Notes under the pieces: model-generated
The model's database searches: none
Seen by the model: the letters and a program-made list of their open reading frames with translations, nothing else
Told to the model about the DNA's origin: nothing
Translations under genes and position numbers: made by a program
In this document: positions 11,215 to 20,658 of the stretch, piece by piece
Layout: every line of letters begins with the position of its first letter
How positions within the stretch are numbered: position 1 is the first letter of the stretch
Assembly: GCF_013282745.1 (NCBI RefSeq)
Contig: NZ_CP054044.1
Span: forward strand, 1 to 64,000
Length of the DNA: 64,000 nucleotides
Source of the DNA: Yersinia bercovieri ATCC 43970
Lineage (GTDB): Bacteria > Pseudomonadota > Gammaproteobacteria > Enterobacterales > Enterobacteriaceae
Direction of reading: 5' to 3'

Positions 11215-12371
11215 TATATGGCTCTCACGATGTAGTTAAATGCAATATTTTTCATGCGGTTTTCATTTGCAGTGGGAACGACACGGGAGGCATCAAACTT
11301 AGCTCCCTGCACAGTGCTCCCGCCAACGACTTGCCCACCTTGAGGTACTGAAACATCCAGCCGCGTGAAAGCACCTGAGAAGTAACTTGCCTCCGCGGCT
11401 TTCCCGCCTGCGGGGGCGTAGATACCCGTAATGTTTCTAATGGCATCATCCTGAAACGACAGCAATACTCGTCCCGCGTCTACCCCTCGTCCGTCGTCCC
11501 AGCCTCTAATGGCATTCCCGCGCATGTCGGGGAGTACACCTGATGGGTATCTCAGGGCTAACCGCGGGTAAGTTGATGTGCTAAAGGCAGCGCCGTTACA
11601 CTTCAACCAGCCAGCGGGGACACTGGACAGGGGGTGAGGCATTGGGATACCAATCAGTTGTTCTGTCAGGAAAGTGTAAAGAGTGGAACCCCACAACGTA
11701 CCGTGGATATTACCGTCCACTGTCAATGTTGCATGGCCTTCTGCGCGGCCTTCACCCGCAACAACATCACTTTTTGATATAATCCGCCCGCCTCTTACAT
11801 CACCAACAATATCGCAGCGGCCATCTGCGGCAATGTTGGTTTTTGCAATGAGACTGCCTTGTGCGGTAAGGTTGCCTGCCAATTGAACATTGGCGTCGGT
11901 GGTATTAATAAATGGCAAGGTAATATCTTTGGTACCATCAAAATCTACCCCACCGATTTTTCTCGCTGTGGCCAGTTTTGTGGCGGATGCTGCTATGCCA
12001 TCGATTGGCAATGAAGCATCAAGCGCGGCCTTGACAGCTTTCGGTGTGGCCGCTAACGCTTCGCTGGTGCTGCTAGTTGAGTTGCTTAACTGAACAATCC
12101 CTTTTTGGGTGGTAGAGGCGATCGGTAAATCAGGCGAACGATCTGTAATTAGGTTTAATATTGCCAGTAATAACTGATTGGTTTTATTTTCATCTATTGC
12201 CATACCGGCTTCAGTTAATACAGATAATAATTCTTGCTGGGTATTTCTAATACTCCCCTGAGCGTTGTTCAGCCATTCAGCTGAAACAATCGTTCCTTGC
12301 TCACCCGTTGCCGGGTTACCGTCATGAAATGCATTGTCAGGGGTATTAATCGGCGGCATGATATTCTTCAT
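11214..12371 (-). CDS. Tail fibre protein with C-terminal collar-like domain
   Basis: Predicted receptor-binding fibre. The N terminus (MPPINTPDNAFHDGNPATGEQGTIV) resembles the baseplate-attachment part of Mu/P2-type fibres. The middle is rich in Thr/Ala repeats with LPIASTTQKGIVQLSN, the tail-fibre repeat. The C-terminal part (PAGWLKCNGAAFSTSTYPRLA, then RGNAIRGWDDGRG) is tail-collar-like. I start at the ATG at 12371 because AGGAGA precedes it and it follows the gp48-like stop by two bases. No inverted duplicate of the C-terminal half or invertase gene is visible, so host range is probably not switched by inversion as in Mu. Confidence 0.88.
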   Translation of the reverse strand: MKNIMPPINTPDNAFHDGNPATGEQGTIVSAEWLNNAQGSIRNTQQELLSVLTEAGMAIDENKTNQLLLAILNLITDRSPDLPIASTTQKGIVQLSNSTSSTSEALAATPKAVKAALDASLPIDGIAASATKLATARKIGGVDFDGTKDITLPFINTTDANVQLAGNLTAQGSLIAKTNIAADGRCDIVGDVRGGRIISKSDVVAGEGRAEGHATLTVDGNIHGTLWGSTLYTFLTEQLIGIPMPHPLSSVPAGWLKCNGAAFSTSTYPRLALRYPSGVLPDMRGNAIRGWDDGRGVDAGRVLLSFQDDAIRNITGIYAPAGGKAAEASYFSGAFTRLDVSVPQGGQVVGGSTVQGAKFDASRVVPTANENRMKNIAFNYIVRAI

Positions 12372-12373
12372 TA

Positions 12374-12943
12374 TCAGCTCTCCTGGTAAGTAAAATAACA
12401 AAAAGTATGGGCTGGCTTGAGATTGTTAAATACAGTTTCAATCACCGTGTCTGAAAAGGAGGATAAGCGCTCACCCGCAGCCGATATGCCCGCTCTAAAT
12501 CTGAATGTTTGGGTCTTTGAACCGAACACATTCACCCGCCAGACCCAGATAACCTCAGGCGTCATGAGCGTATCGCCAGCCCGATTAATCCCCGCCCTGA
12601 AGGGTTCCAACTCATCAATGGTTATCTGATATCCGGCGCTGGCCGCAATGCGTTTAAAATAGGGAATACTGAGCCCACCAGACTCTGACAGTTTGATAAG
12701 CACCACTTGCAAACGTTGCTGATAGCTGGCTTCCGGCTCAGCGGTAATCTCCAGCACGCGCTCCCAATCAATCAGCAAGCTATTGGCATAAAAGGGAGTG
12801 ACGCCCCCTAATACGGCATTAGCCAACAGTGAAGCGGTATCAAGTGCGCTACCTTCGGCCTGCATTTCAGCATTGATCTTCGGCTGCTGAGAGTCATAAG
12901 CCACAGGTGGTAGCAACAGACCCATCAGGGTTGAGAATTTCAT
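12374..12943 (-). CDS. Baseplate protein, Mu gp48-like (DUF2313)
   Basis: Baseplate component of the DUF2313/YmfQ family, which sits between the gp47-like protein and the fibre in Mu-type phages. The start MKFSTLMGLLLPPVAYD is family-like, as is the LLIDWERVLEITAEPEASYQQRLQVVL segment. I take the ATG at 12943, which overlaps the gp47 stop as ATGA, rather than the longer frame from 12979. Length 189. Confidence 0.85.
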   Translation of the reverse strand: MKFSTLMGLLLPPVAYDSQQPKINAEMQAEGSALDTASLLANAVLGGVTPFYANSLLIDWERVLEITAEPEASYQQRLQVVLIKLSESGGLSIPYFKRIAASAGYQITIDELEPFRAGINRAGDTLMTPEVIWVWRVNVFGSKTQTFRFRAGISAAGERLSSFSDTVIETVFNNLKPAHTFCYFTYQES

Positions 12944-14001
12944 AGCAAGGCCACTGTGATCGTGCCGACACGTAGCCACTCGACAATAGCGTCATCGACT
13001 TGTGGGATCACATTATCAACGGGAGTGATTATTTTTCTGTCAGTGATGCCTGTAATAAACGAAACCAACATTTCAGCCTGACTGCGAATAAAGGTTTCAC
13101 CGGGCATCAGGCGATTTATATAGTTATTTAACGCCTCTTTAATTAACGCTTCTGCCACATCAAAAGTAATACCGCTTAATGTGACTTTAACTTCGATATC
13201 AAATGTCTTAATCGTCGGAGCCATGACCAATGAACTCTTGGCTGTTACCGGACGAACGTCATCAATATGAAGCTGTGTATCGGCAATAATGGCTTGGGAT
13301 GGCAAGCCATCAGCAGAGGTGATCACAATATCAACGGTGCCTAAGCCACGGCGTAATGGATAAACAAACGCTGCCGTTACGCCAGTAACCTCCAGCGCCC
13401 AGCGTTTGTAGTCATATTTATTACCGCCAGCAGGAGGGCGACGAATAATATCGAGCAACCGCGCCAGTAGGTCTTCCGGGCTTTCTTGGTCAGTTCCCCC
13501 GCGCATAACGCCAATGATAACAGTGCTATCCACCCCATCTGGCGTTGATGACAACGTGCCCGACATCACCTGTGTCGTGTTTCCGGCTGAGCCTGCAATA
13601 GCGGCCTGCGCGGCCACGGTTAACTTGCCATTAAGCCCGATAGTGGCCTGCTGAGTGGTCACAAATGAGAGCGTGTCACGCGTCACGGTTAATCCACTGA
13701 CTACGGTGGCATTAGGCTCACCTGTCAGGTCAATCGTGCCGGTTGCGGTATTGGCGGGCTTACGAACGATGCCCCGCGTCCGACAATGCAACTCCAGAAA
13801 CTCAATATCCGCCGTGTCGGGGAATATCTGACGCACTATCCAGCCTTGATCCTGATAGATCCCCGCCGCACAACTGGCCACTGAGGAGGCACGAATATAG
13901 TAATCACTGTTTTCAGAAATATCGGCATCAGCTAATAAGTTACGTATATCGCGTAAGATATTGGAACGAATAGTCTCGACGGTGGGTGTAATATGGGGCA
14001 T
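12940..14001 (-). CDS. Baseplate J-like protein (Mu gp47)
   Basis: Baseplate wedge protein of the gpJ/gp47 family (353 residues). The N-terminal region carries DYYIRASSVASCAAGIYQDQGWIVRQIFPDTADIEFLELHCRTRGI, the typical opening of this family. The centre has GNxxTQVMSG and GTDQESPEDLLARLLD. The start shares a base with the gp46 stop and the stop overlaps the gp48 start, as expected for a compact baseplate operon. Confidence 0.9.
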   Translation of the reverse strand: MPHITPTVETIRSNILRDIRNLLADADISENSDYYIRASSVASCAAGIYQDQGWIVRQIFPDTADIEFLELHCRTRGIVRKPANTATGTIDLTGEPNATVVSGLTVTRDTLSFVTTQQATIGLNGKLTVAAQAAIAGSAGNTTQVMSGTLSSTPDGVDSTVIIGVMRGGTDQESPEDLLARLLDIIRRPPAGGNKYDYKRWALEVTGVTAAFVYPLRRGLGTVDIVITSADGLPSQAIIADTQLHIDDVRPVTAKSSLVMAPTIKTFDIEVKVTLSGITFDVAEALIKEALNNYINRLMPGETFIRSQAEMLVSFITGITDRKIITPVDNVIPQVDDAIVEWLRVGTITVALL

Positions 14002-14351
14002 CAGGCAACCCTCACTTGATGGCGAAACGTTTCTGATTGATTGGGGGCGGTTTCCACCACGACATGCAGTAATAACCAGCCGGGCATTAATCGGGTCGCT
14101 GTCACCGTGATCGCGGTGGCGCGATTATCATCAATCAGGCGCTGTAATGCCTGTTCAGCATATTGGCGAGCCAGAGTGTAAACACGTGGGACATCTTTCT
14201 CGCGAGCCAGCTCATGCAAACGTGAGCCCAGCGAGGTATCGGCCCACCATGTGCCTAGCGGCACCATCAGGCACAGGTAGACGGCATTGGCCAGCGTATT
14301 GATATGTTCGCCAGTGTAGTCGCGGGTTGAAGGGTCAATTAGCATGTCCAT
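14001..14351 (-). CDS. Baseplate wedge protein, Mu gp46-like
   Basis: GP46-family protein (116 residues), the homologue of a gp25/W-like wedge subunit; TWWADTSLGSRLHELAREKD is diagnostic. Two starts are possible, 14351 (MDMLID) and 14345 (MLID). The first ATG ends a perfect 8-bp hairpin (14351-14369), so initiation may be structurally controlled. A copy of the 21-bp late-promoter-like element lies at 14384-14404 in the 54-base gap after gp45, so this gene probably begins a late transcript. Confidence 0.87.
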   Translation of the reverse strand: MDMLIDPSTRDYTGEHINTLANAVYLCLMVPLGTWWADTSLGSRLHELAREKDVPRVYTLARQYAEQALQRLIDDNRATAITVTATRLMPGWLLLHVVVETAPNQSETFRHQVRVA

Positions 14352-14369
14352 GCCGCCACTATGGCGGCA
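14351..14369 (-). promoter_or_regulatory. Hairpin abutting the gp46 start codon
   Basis: TGCCGCCA and TGGCGGCA form a perfect 8-bp stem with a 3-base loop. On the minus strand the stem's last base is the A of the gp46 ATG, so the ribosome site would be paired. Similar start-abutting hairpins occur at the endolysin and protease genes. Confidence 0.55.
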
Positions 14370-14383
14370 CAGAGCAAGAAAAT

Positions 14384-14404
14384 TCAGGTGAAGAGGTTCA
14401 GTGG
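14384..14404 (-). promoter_or_regulatory. Candidate late-promoter element, copy 3 (upstream of gp46)
   Basis: Matches 18 of 21 positions of the element found identically at 26303-26323 and 34275-34295 (two CCACTGA-like repeats separated by ACCTCTT). It lies 33 bases upstream of the gp46 start, in the only gap of this operon. Confidence 0.6.
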
Positions 14405-14405
14405 G

Positions 14406-15056
14406 TTAGGCTTTGGCGTCCGAGGTATTACCGCTCATACTGTCAATGTGATGATGTCCGGTCAGAGATATGTCACCCGCTTGCACATCACCCTCGGTGA
14501 CGTAGTTGCCTCCGGTCTGTTCGATATTACCCTCAAATGTTGCCCCAGTGCCACCCTTGATGGCCATACCGCCATTGCCCGTGATTTTAGCCTGGGCGGT
14601 CACTTGTTCACTGGCATTCACCATTGGGGTATTGAAATCAGCCTGATTCTCAGCATTGACCTCATAGTTCTTGCAGGTCACGCGGTAAATATCACATTCA
14701 ACATCAATGATGCGGCCCCGTTTCAATACGATTTTAGCCCCCTCATCGGTATAGAGCGCCACTTCCCCGGACTTGAGCCCCTGGAGCCGATAAGCACCAT
14801 GCTCAGTGGCAATCACGATGCCATGAGAAGTGGCTCCACCCAGAGGTAATATCACCGCCATCGTGCCGGGTAAGGGATTGGAGGTAAAACCGTAATGCTG
14901 GAACAGCTCATTATCCTGTAGCTGCTCTCCAGCCAGCGCTCGAGCCTGTACGGTTTGAATCTGTCCGTCACTGTTAACCCGCGTTAACACCGCCCTAAAT
15001 GCCTTTCGAATGCGGTTTAACGCGGCATTAATCCGACCATCAACACTATTCCACAT
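14406..15056 (-). CDS. Baseplate spike protein, Mu gp45-like
   Basis: Membrane-piercing spike of a contractile tail (216 residues). The N-terminal OB-like part includes QTVQARALAGEQLQDNELFQHYGFTS. The middle has repeats of short beta strands (SGEVALYTDEGAKIVLKRGRIIDVECD). The C-terminal tip is Gly-rich with GHHHID, whose histidines could bind the tip metal ion as in known spikes. The stop at 14406 is followed by the gap with the late element. Confidence 0.9.
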   Translation of the reverse strand: MWNSVDGRINAALNRIRKAFRAVLTRVNSDGQIQTVQARALAGEQLQDNELFQHYGFTSNPLPGTMAVILPLGGATSHGIVIATEHGAYRLQGLKSGEVALYTDEGAKIVLKRGRIIDVECDIYRVTCKNYEVNAENQADFNTPMVNASEQVTAQAKITGNGGMAIKGGTGATFEGNIEQTGGNYVTEGDVQAGDISLTGHHHIDSMSGNTSDAKA

Positions 15057-16278
15057 CGACTATCCCCAGCTCTGTATTTTTCTTACTCTTTCTTTTCCGG
15101 CCTTTTTTCTTTTTCGGGAAGGCATCCGGTATCCAGACCCCATCCTCTTTTAACCGTAAGGTGGTGGTCTCGCCTTCAGGACGGCCCCCGATAAATTCAC
15201 GGCCCATCAGGAAGAAAATAGCATCAATCCCATGGGGTTCACTGCGCACATGAATACGCTGTCCGGGCTCCCACAATACGCCATCAGAAGTACGGTGTCC
15301 GGCGACGACGCCCGTTAAGCTGTATCCCGCTAGACGCGCATCCGCCATCGCCTTACGTCCGCGATAGCGCACCTGATCCAGATTGTCAGCATCACCCACC
15401 ACCATAATTTGCGGACGGTAATACGGCACTGTCGGGTCTTTTATCACGGCTTTGAGGCCGTGTGTTCCTGTCTCAGCCGTCCCCGTCTCATTGCTGAAAT
15501 CATCGTCCTGATTATCGTCTGGATCGTCACTGGTCGCGCTTTGGATGCTGGCACCCTCAACATCCACAATACCCAAGTTAGCAGAGGATTTAGACCCCTG
15601 AGCATGGCCCTGCGCCAACACCGTGAGTTCGGAGAATGAACCGTTAATAGATGCGTTATCGTTCAGTGACAGCAGGTTATTACCTTCACCGTTAAATTGC
15701 ATAATCAGCGTGGCCACTGGGGGCGCGGTGTAATCCGGCCCGCCGACTACCAAGGTGCCATCAGGCTCAAACCATGGCCATAAGCCTCGGCCCGCAGCTG
15801 CACGGACTAACGCATCCCAAGCGCGTTCACCGGGTTCGATACTGACCTTATCGTTACGGATGGCACTCTCGGCATTAATCCGAATCTTTGTGATGCCCAG
15901 TGGCCGCACGATATTGGCGATCACTTCTTCCAGCCCCAACTGGCGGGAGGTGAAGATAGGCGCGGTACAATCCACCAGAATGGCTGCGCCATCACGCCCC
16001 GACAACGAGAGGGTGCATTGTTTGCGGGCGATGTTTCGCTGGATACTGTCGATACGGCCCACCATCACGGTATCAGCCCCAACCTTCACCTGTACGGGGA
16101 CACCGCGAGTAATACCAGTGGGAAATACGCCATCTGGCAGGCCCAGAGAAACAGACCAGGCATCGGCGGGGATCAGGAAATCAGAGTCAATCTGATAGCG
16201 GCTCCACGCGCTGTGGACTTTGCCATTAATTAGAATACTGACGCGGTTGTCCTGCTCTTTGTCAGATGGCGTAGGCAT
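15046..16278 (-). CDS. Baseplate hub protein, Mu gp44 (P)-like
   Basis: Hub protein of the gp44/gpP family (410 residues), equivalent to gp27 of T4 in shape. It begins DNRVSILINGKVHSAWSRYQIDSD and contains SLSGRDGAAILVDC and PGERAWDALVRAAAGRGLWPWFEPDG, which are family hallmarks. A Ser/Asp-rich insert is seen near 240-265, and the C terminus ends in a very basic KKKKGRKRKSKK stretch. It overlaps gp43 by 17 bases and the spike gene by 11. Confidence 0.88.
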   Translation of the reverse strand: MPTPSDKEQDNRVSILINGKVHSAWSRYQIDSDFLIPADAWSVSLGLPDGVFPTGITRGVPVQVKVGADTVMVGRIDSIQRNIARKQCTLSLSGRDGAAILVDCTAPIFTSRQLGLEEVIANIVRPLGITKIRINAESAIRNDKVSIEPGERAWDALVRAAAGRGLWPWFEPDGTLVVGGPDYTAPPVATLIMQFNGEGNNLLSLNDNASINGSFSELTVLAQGHAQGSKSSANLGIVDVEGASIQSATSDDPDDNQDDDFSNETGTAETGTHGLKAVIKDPTVPYYRPQIMVVGDADNLDQVRYRGRKAMADARLAGYSLTGVVAGHRTSDGVLWEPGQRIHVRSEPHGIDAIFFLMGREFIGGRPEGETTTLRLKEDGVWIPDAFPKKKKGRKRKSKKNTELGIVDVE

Positions 16279-17581
16279 GGAGCATATCCCCCGGCTGAAG
16301 GTTGTTCGGGTTGCGCAGTTGAGGATTCAGACGTTGTAACTCGACGGCACGACGATAGTCACCGTACCAACGGTGAGCCACTAAATGCAGGTTGCTGACG
16401 CTATCAACCCGCCGCTGTATCAGCGGTGGGCGGGTGGTTATCATGTTGGCGGCCAACTGTTGCACGGCCAGCGCCATCTCTTTTAAACCCTCTACCACAG
16501 GTTGCCATGCAATACCCAATGCGGTGGGACTTGAGCTGACCTCTTGCGTGGCCTCAGCATACTGAGTTCGATGCTGGTCAATAGCCGCTTGGATAAACTG
16601 GCGGGTATCATTAGCAATACGTTCAATCTCAATGGGTGACAGCAAACTGTTGATGTCTTCATTACTGAAGATATCAGCGGCGTCCAGTGCCAGTTCGCCA
16701 GCCACCACGATAGTGACCATGGCAATCAGCTCAGCAATATCGGCCACCGATGCCCCAGCTGGCATATCGACGGGCGCAGTTTTTTCACCGGATATCAGTG
16801 CAGCAGGTAAGTTGGCAATCTCAGTCAACTGGCGATGAGACTCGCCCCAGTCAGACATCGTGGCATTGGTCTGACTGATTGCGCTGGCCGCAGAGACGCC
16901 GCTGCTGCCACTGGAGGTAGCATTCTGTGAGGTCAGGCTGACCGCACTTTGCAAGTCACTCATAAACGCACCGGGGTATTGCACAAAATCAGTGGTACTG
17001 CCGACAAATCCGGTTATCTCACCGCGAAAAATGAGCAGCATATTGAGTGCCGCAGACGCCAGCGCCTTAGATTTTGACATCAGTTTCTTAGCATCACGTA
17101 ACGGGGCCATTGCCTTATCCATCAGGCTCTGCTCGGCATCCATCAGCGATTGCACCTGATTAAAAATGACATCCGCCTGAGCGGTAGGATAGTCCTGACT
17201 AAAAAAGGGGTTCCCCGTTTTTGACTCAAGAAACACCAGTTCAACGGTGCAATAATCTACGTTTTCGGCATCGTGACTGACCTGACACTCCAGCGGTTGC
17301 ATTTGAGGCATTGAGCCGTAGATGGGGTGGATCAGCTCACCTGCGCCACGCTTATCCAGTTCCACAATAAAAGACTGCAACCGACTATCGTAATCATCCC
17401 CCCAGAATAGGGCTGTCATGCGGATGTTCCGCGCCTTGCGGCCCATATCCTGCACATCAGCCCCATCAATATAGGGATACTCATGCTGTGCCGTATCGCG
17501 GCTCCACGTATCGCGGGTGTTGACCACATCAAATTTCACCCCACGAAACGAGGCATCTAACATGCTATCTGACCAGCTCAT
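16262..17581 (-). CDS. DNA circularisation/tail protein, Mu gp43 (N)-like
   Basis: Homologue of Mu N (439 residues). The N-terminal DNA-circulation domain shows SFRGVKFDVVNTRDTWSRDTAQHEYPYIDGADVQDMGRK. The C-terminal part carries a LysM-like stretch (VSNLHLVAHRWYGDYRRAVELQRLNPQLRNPNNLQPGDMLHAYAI), typical of tail proteins between tape measure and hub. The start overlaps the tape-measure end by 4 bases. Confidence 0.88.
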   Translation of the reverse strand: MSWSDSMLDASFRGVKFDVVNTRDTWSRDTAQHEYPYIDGADVQDMGRKARNIRMTALFWGDDYDSRLQSFIVELDKRGAGELIHPIYGSMPQMQPLECQVSHDAENVDYCTVELVFLESKTGNPFFSQDYPTAQADVIFNQVQSLMDAEQSLMDKAMAPLRDAKKLMSKSKALASAALNMLLIFRGEITGFVGSTTDFVQYPGAFMSDLQSAVSLTSQNATSSGSSGVSAASAISQTNATMSDWGESHRQLTEIANLPAALISGEKTAPVDMPAGASVADIAELIAMVTIVVAGELALDAADIFSNEDINSLLSPIEIERIANDTRQFIQAAIDQHRTQYAEATQEVSSSPTALGIAWQPVVEGLKEMALAVQQLAANMITTRPPLIQRRVDSVSNLHLVAHRWYGDYRRAVELQRLNPQLRNPNNLQPGDMLHAYAI

Positions 17582-19745
17582 TGAGGACTCCCGGTGGGGC
17601 CGCGCACGGCTTGTGTACCATTGTGGTCATTGACAATCTCAGCAAGTACACGTCCATCGACCTCTAATTTAGTGGTGACCTGGATGGGCTGATTCTTTTG
17701 CCCTTGCTGGCCAGCGGACAGATAGGACGGTACGCCAAAGCCTGCGAGGTTATTGGCTTGCGCATTAAAGGGATTAACATCGGCGGTAGTGATGTTGGAT
17801 GGAACAGAGATTGAGGAGCCTTTTTTGCTGAATCTGTCCTTAACGACTGACCAGGCTAAATCAACAAATGAATACCCCGACGTGCCGGTTGATATGGAAT
17901 CCACTTTCTCGGACATATTTTTCTTGGCAAAATCTTCACGCAATGCATCTCGCACGGTAGAGATGGCGACAGAACCTGCGGTAATATAGAGCAAAGGCAC
18001 GGCAATACTGTTACCCGCCATTTTCCCGAGCGTACCAGGTGCACTAATCCCCCGTTACCTGCTGGGCCAGCGCCACCACCACCCATAAGGAAGCGAAGAC
18101 CGGCAAATGCTGCTGCCGCTGCGCCCATAGCCTTAATACCATCAGTTGCACCGACAACGGCTGTTGTGAGCCCAGGGTATTCTTTAGAATAATCGGTTAG
18201 GTTTTTGGATAATGTGCCGAGAATATCTGAAAGCGGCTTAATGGCATCCATCTCAGCAAAGTCTTTCGCATTATTAAACTGCTCAGCTTTAACATCATTG
18301 GCATTAGACATAACTGAGAAACTAACATCCCCCGCGCCTTGTCCGGGTTTTACGTCTCGTTGTTCATTTGACTCTTTAATAACATCTTGGACATATTCTT
18401 TATTTCCGCGATACCCTAATAGCCCTAATAGCGCTTGCTGGTCGGCTATGATGGTACCAATCGCTGAGCCTTCCAATATTTTGGACATTGACTCCAGCAC
18501 TTGCTTGCGCTCTTCACCTTTAGCTGTTTTTAATTTAGCTTCCAATTTTTGGTACGCAGGGTCATTGGCGACTACTTTATCGACAATCCCCATAAAGGCA
18601 TCTATCGGATTAATGCCTTTTTCTTTAGCCGCAGCAAGACTACCGGGTAAATCAATGCCTTTGCCATTGTATTTTATTCGAGCAGCGGCATTCGCCGCAT
18701 CTTTACTGTTAATCTTTGCCAGCAAGTTAATAACATTAGTGCCCGCCTGGCTGCTGGAGCCTGATGTTATCGCTGCCCCCTGATTAACGCCAAGCAAAGT
18801 AGCATAATCATCCAGCCCACTCATGCTCAAATTTTTGGCAAGAGCGAGTTGCTCAGGTAGCGCTTTCGCCATATTAGCTAGTTCATAAGAACCTTTTTGC
18901 CCCGCAACAATACTCATGTTTAACGCTTTTTCGACATCCTCATCCTTAATATCAAAAGAGCGCTTCAATGCGATCACAATGTTAGCCAGGTCTTTTGGAT
19001 CAGCCCCGGTTGCGGTGGCGTATTTCTGAATAACAGGTAGCAATGTTTTAGCGGAATCCATCTCAACCGCACCGGATGCCAATAGCGTATCCAAGGTATC
19101 AGCCGCTGATTCTTTTGTGCCACCGCCTACAGTCACCGCATTTCTGATGACACCACCAAGCTCTTTTTTACCCTCCAGTCGACCTTCAACGCCTCTCTCT
19201 GCATAAGCTGTATTGGCCATCATGGCTACGCGGCGGTCATAACTCATCTGGTTACGAACCGGCTGAGCCAATACCGCACTGGCGGCAGTAATACCACCCA
19301 CCACGGCTGCTGCACCCGAGCCCAGCATTCTAGCCCGCTGTAAGCCTGTCATGCTGTGGTTAGCGCCATTCAGTTCATTCTTTAGCCGACTGACTTTATC
19401 GGTCATGGCACTGAATGCGCGAGCCTGCTCATTAGCAGACATCACACCACTGCGGGTTAGGCGAAGATAGGCGGCTTGAGTTTGTTGGATTTCGCGCTGA
19501 ATATCCTGCTCAGAACGCACACCCAATGTGGATCGGGCAGATGCCTGGCGTTTCAATTCAGCTTGTAGACTACGGGAGGCTTTAATACCCTTTTCAGCAC
19601 TCTTTGAGTCGGTATCACCCAACTTCTCAGAGGCTTTCGCTGCATCGGCGGTTTGTTTTACCGTATCTTGCAGGGTCTTTTTGAGTACTTTAGAGGCGTT
19701 ATCGCGGGCGAATAACGTCAACGCCAGATTGAGTCCACGTGACAT
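17578..19745 (-). CDS. Tape measure protein, Mu gp42-like, apparently frameshifted
   Basis: Long helical Ala/Lys-rich protein that sets tail length. It begins MSRGLNLALTLFARDNASKVL and has coiled-coil and membrane-like segments typical of TP901-type tape measures. The first frame runs 19745 to 17856 (629 residues), but after GGGGAGPAGN near 18055 the sequence turns into non-native residues. The natural continuation (ISAPGTLGKMAGNSIAVPLLYITAGSVAIS) is in another frame and runs to 17578. The break falls at a C5 tract at 18049-18053. One extra C would give a single 722-residue protein. A true mutation, an assembly error or recoding are all possible. Confidence 0.82.
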
Positions 19746-20269
19746 TTATCGTCCCCGCTTTTGTCGTTTGGATTTAACCCGCTGGGTAGTGGTTACCTTG
19801 TTATTCCCGGCTGACGTTTTCTTGCCATTCAGCCGGGCCAATGCGTCAAGATGACCATCTAACTCGGTGTGGGTCATTGCATTTATTTGTTGCTCACTGA
19901 CTCCGTGTTTACCGAGGACGAGGGTAATAAGTCGGTATCCGGCAAGGAGCTGTTCGTGGGCAAGCGCTTTTTTTTAATGGCGGCAATATGAGCATCAATA
20001 ATATCGAAATCATCATCGGTTAATTCATTCAATAATAATTCCGTGGTGATATCTTCTTTTGCCAGATTGCCCAGGCTAATTAATGCTGACGCAATAATCG
20101 CCACTTTATAATACAACTGTGCAGCCGGGCCTTCTGTCGTACCTTGAGAGTCCTGAGTGTCGGTTAATGCGGTAATAGTGTCTTTTACTACCGGCAACCG
20201 GATAGAGAACTCACGGTGAATAACCTCACCAACTGCAACCCCGAAAACTAAAAGCCCTTGTTCCGTCAT
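19746..20269 (-). CDS. Tail assembly chaperone, long form made by -1 frameshift (gp41-gp41')
   Basis: The 0-frame gp41 gene contains the heptamer A_AAA_AAG at 19973-19967. A -1 shift there leaves the 0 frame after residue 101 (AIKKK) and enters a frame reading ALAHEQLLAGYRLITLVLGKHG. That frame stays open for 73 codons up to TAA at 19748-19746, immediately before the tape-measure ATG, giving a 174-residue product. Tail chaperone pairs made by frameshifting just upstream of the tape measure are conserved in long-tailed phages, including Mu. The heptamer is the same as the dnaX slippery site. Confidence 0.75.
19883..20269 (-). CDS. Tail assembly chaperone, short form (Mu gp41-like)
   Basis: 128 residues, starting MTEQGLLVFGVAVGEVIHREFSIRLPVVKD, with the GpE/gp41-type central helix region. 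Its last 27 residues follow the frameshift site and look non-native (Ser/Pro/Asn-rich), which fits a termination product. The start shares a base with the tube gene stop (20269). Confidence 0.85.
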   Translation of the reverse strand: MTEQGLLVFGVAVGEVIHREFSIRLPVVKDTITALTDTQDSQGTTEGPAAQLYYKVAIIASALISLGNLAKEDITTELLLNELTDDDFDIIDAHIAAIKKKRLPTNSSLPDTDLLPSSSVNTESVSNK

Positions 20270-20646
20270 TATTCAATTACCTCACGCAGAGCATTCATTG
20301 TGATATCAATCATGGCTTCATTATCCACAGTGTATTTCGCGCCGGTTTCTGTTGTGAAGCAGTCCAGATAACTGGTGCGTTTACCACCGCTACCATTGAG
20401 CGGGTATTGCGTGACTTTGGCATTCTCAATAGCAGCCCAGTCAATGTTGCCATCTAACGGAACGACAGCAGAAAGGCTGAGTTTGTATTCCGCAATGCCC
20501 CGACTAAAGCCTTTGGCTCGTCCGGTCTTGTTCATGGTTTTAACTAACTTACGGCCCGTGGTGATATCGACATTCAAGGACGTGACTTCAATTTCTCGCC
20601 CGTCGATTTCCAACACAATCGAGCCCACATATTCATCTGCTGCCAT
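20269..20646 (-). CDS. Tail tube protein (Mu gpM-like)
   Basis: 125 residues; the inner tube of a contractile tail. The beginning (YVGSIVLEIDGREIEVTSLNVDITTGRKLVKTMNKTGRAKGFSRG) and the predicted all-beta character match the Mu gp40/M family. It lies between sheath and chaperone genes as expected. Confidence 0.9.
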   Translation of the reverse strand: MAADEYVGSIVLEIDGREIEVTSLNVDITTGRKLVKTMNKTGRAKGFSRGIAEYKLSLSAVVPLDGNIDWAAIENAKVTQYPLNGSGGKRTSYLDCFTTETGAKYTVDNEAMIDITMNALREVIE

Positions 20647-20658
20647 GGTGATGGCTCC

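Noticed and set aside
11214..12371. Invertible tail-fibre segment as in Mu
   Set aside because: No inverted duplicate of the fibre end, no alternative fibre genes and no invertase gene were seen.
16018..16233. Plus-strand frames inside the tail and head genes of the prophage
   Set aside because: They are shadows of well-supported minus-strand genes, without ribosome sites or family matches.
17856..18055. Programmed -1 frameshift in the tape measure as the cause of its two frames
   Set aside because: The site reads AAC GGG GGA; the P-site codon would re-pair poorly and this is not a standard heptamer. A one-base deletion is simpler.
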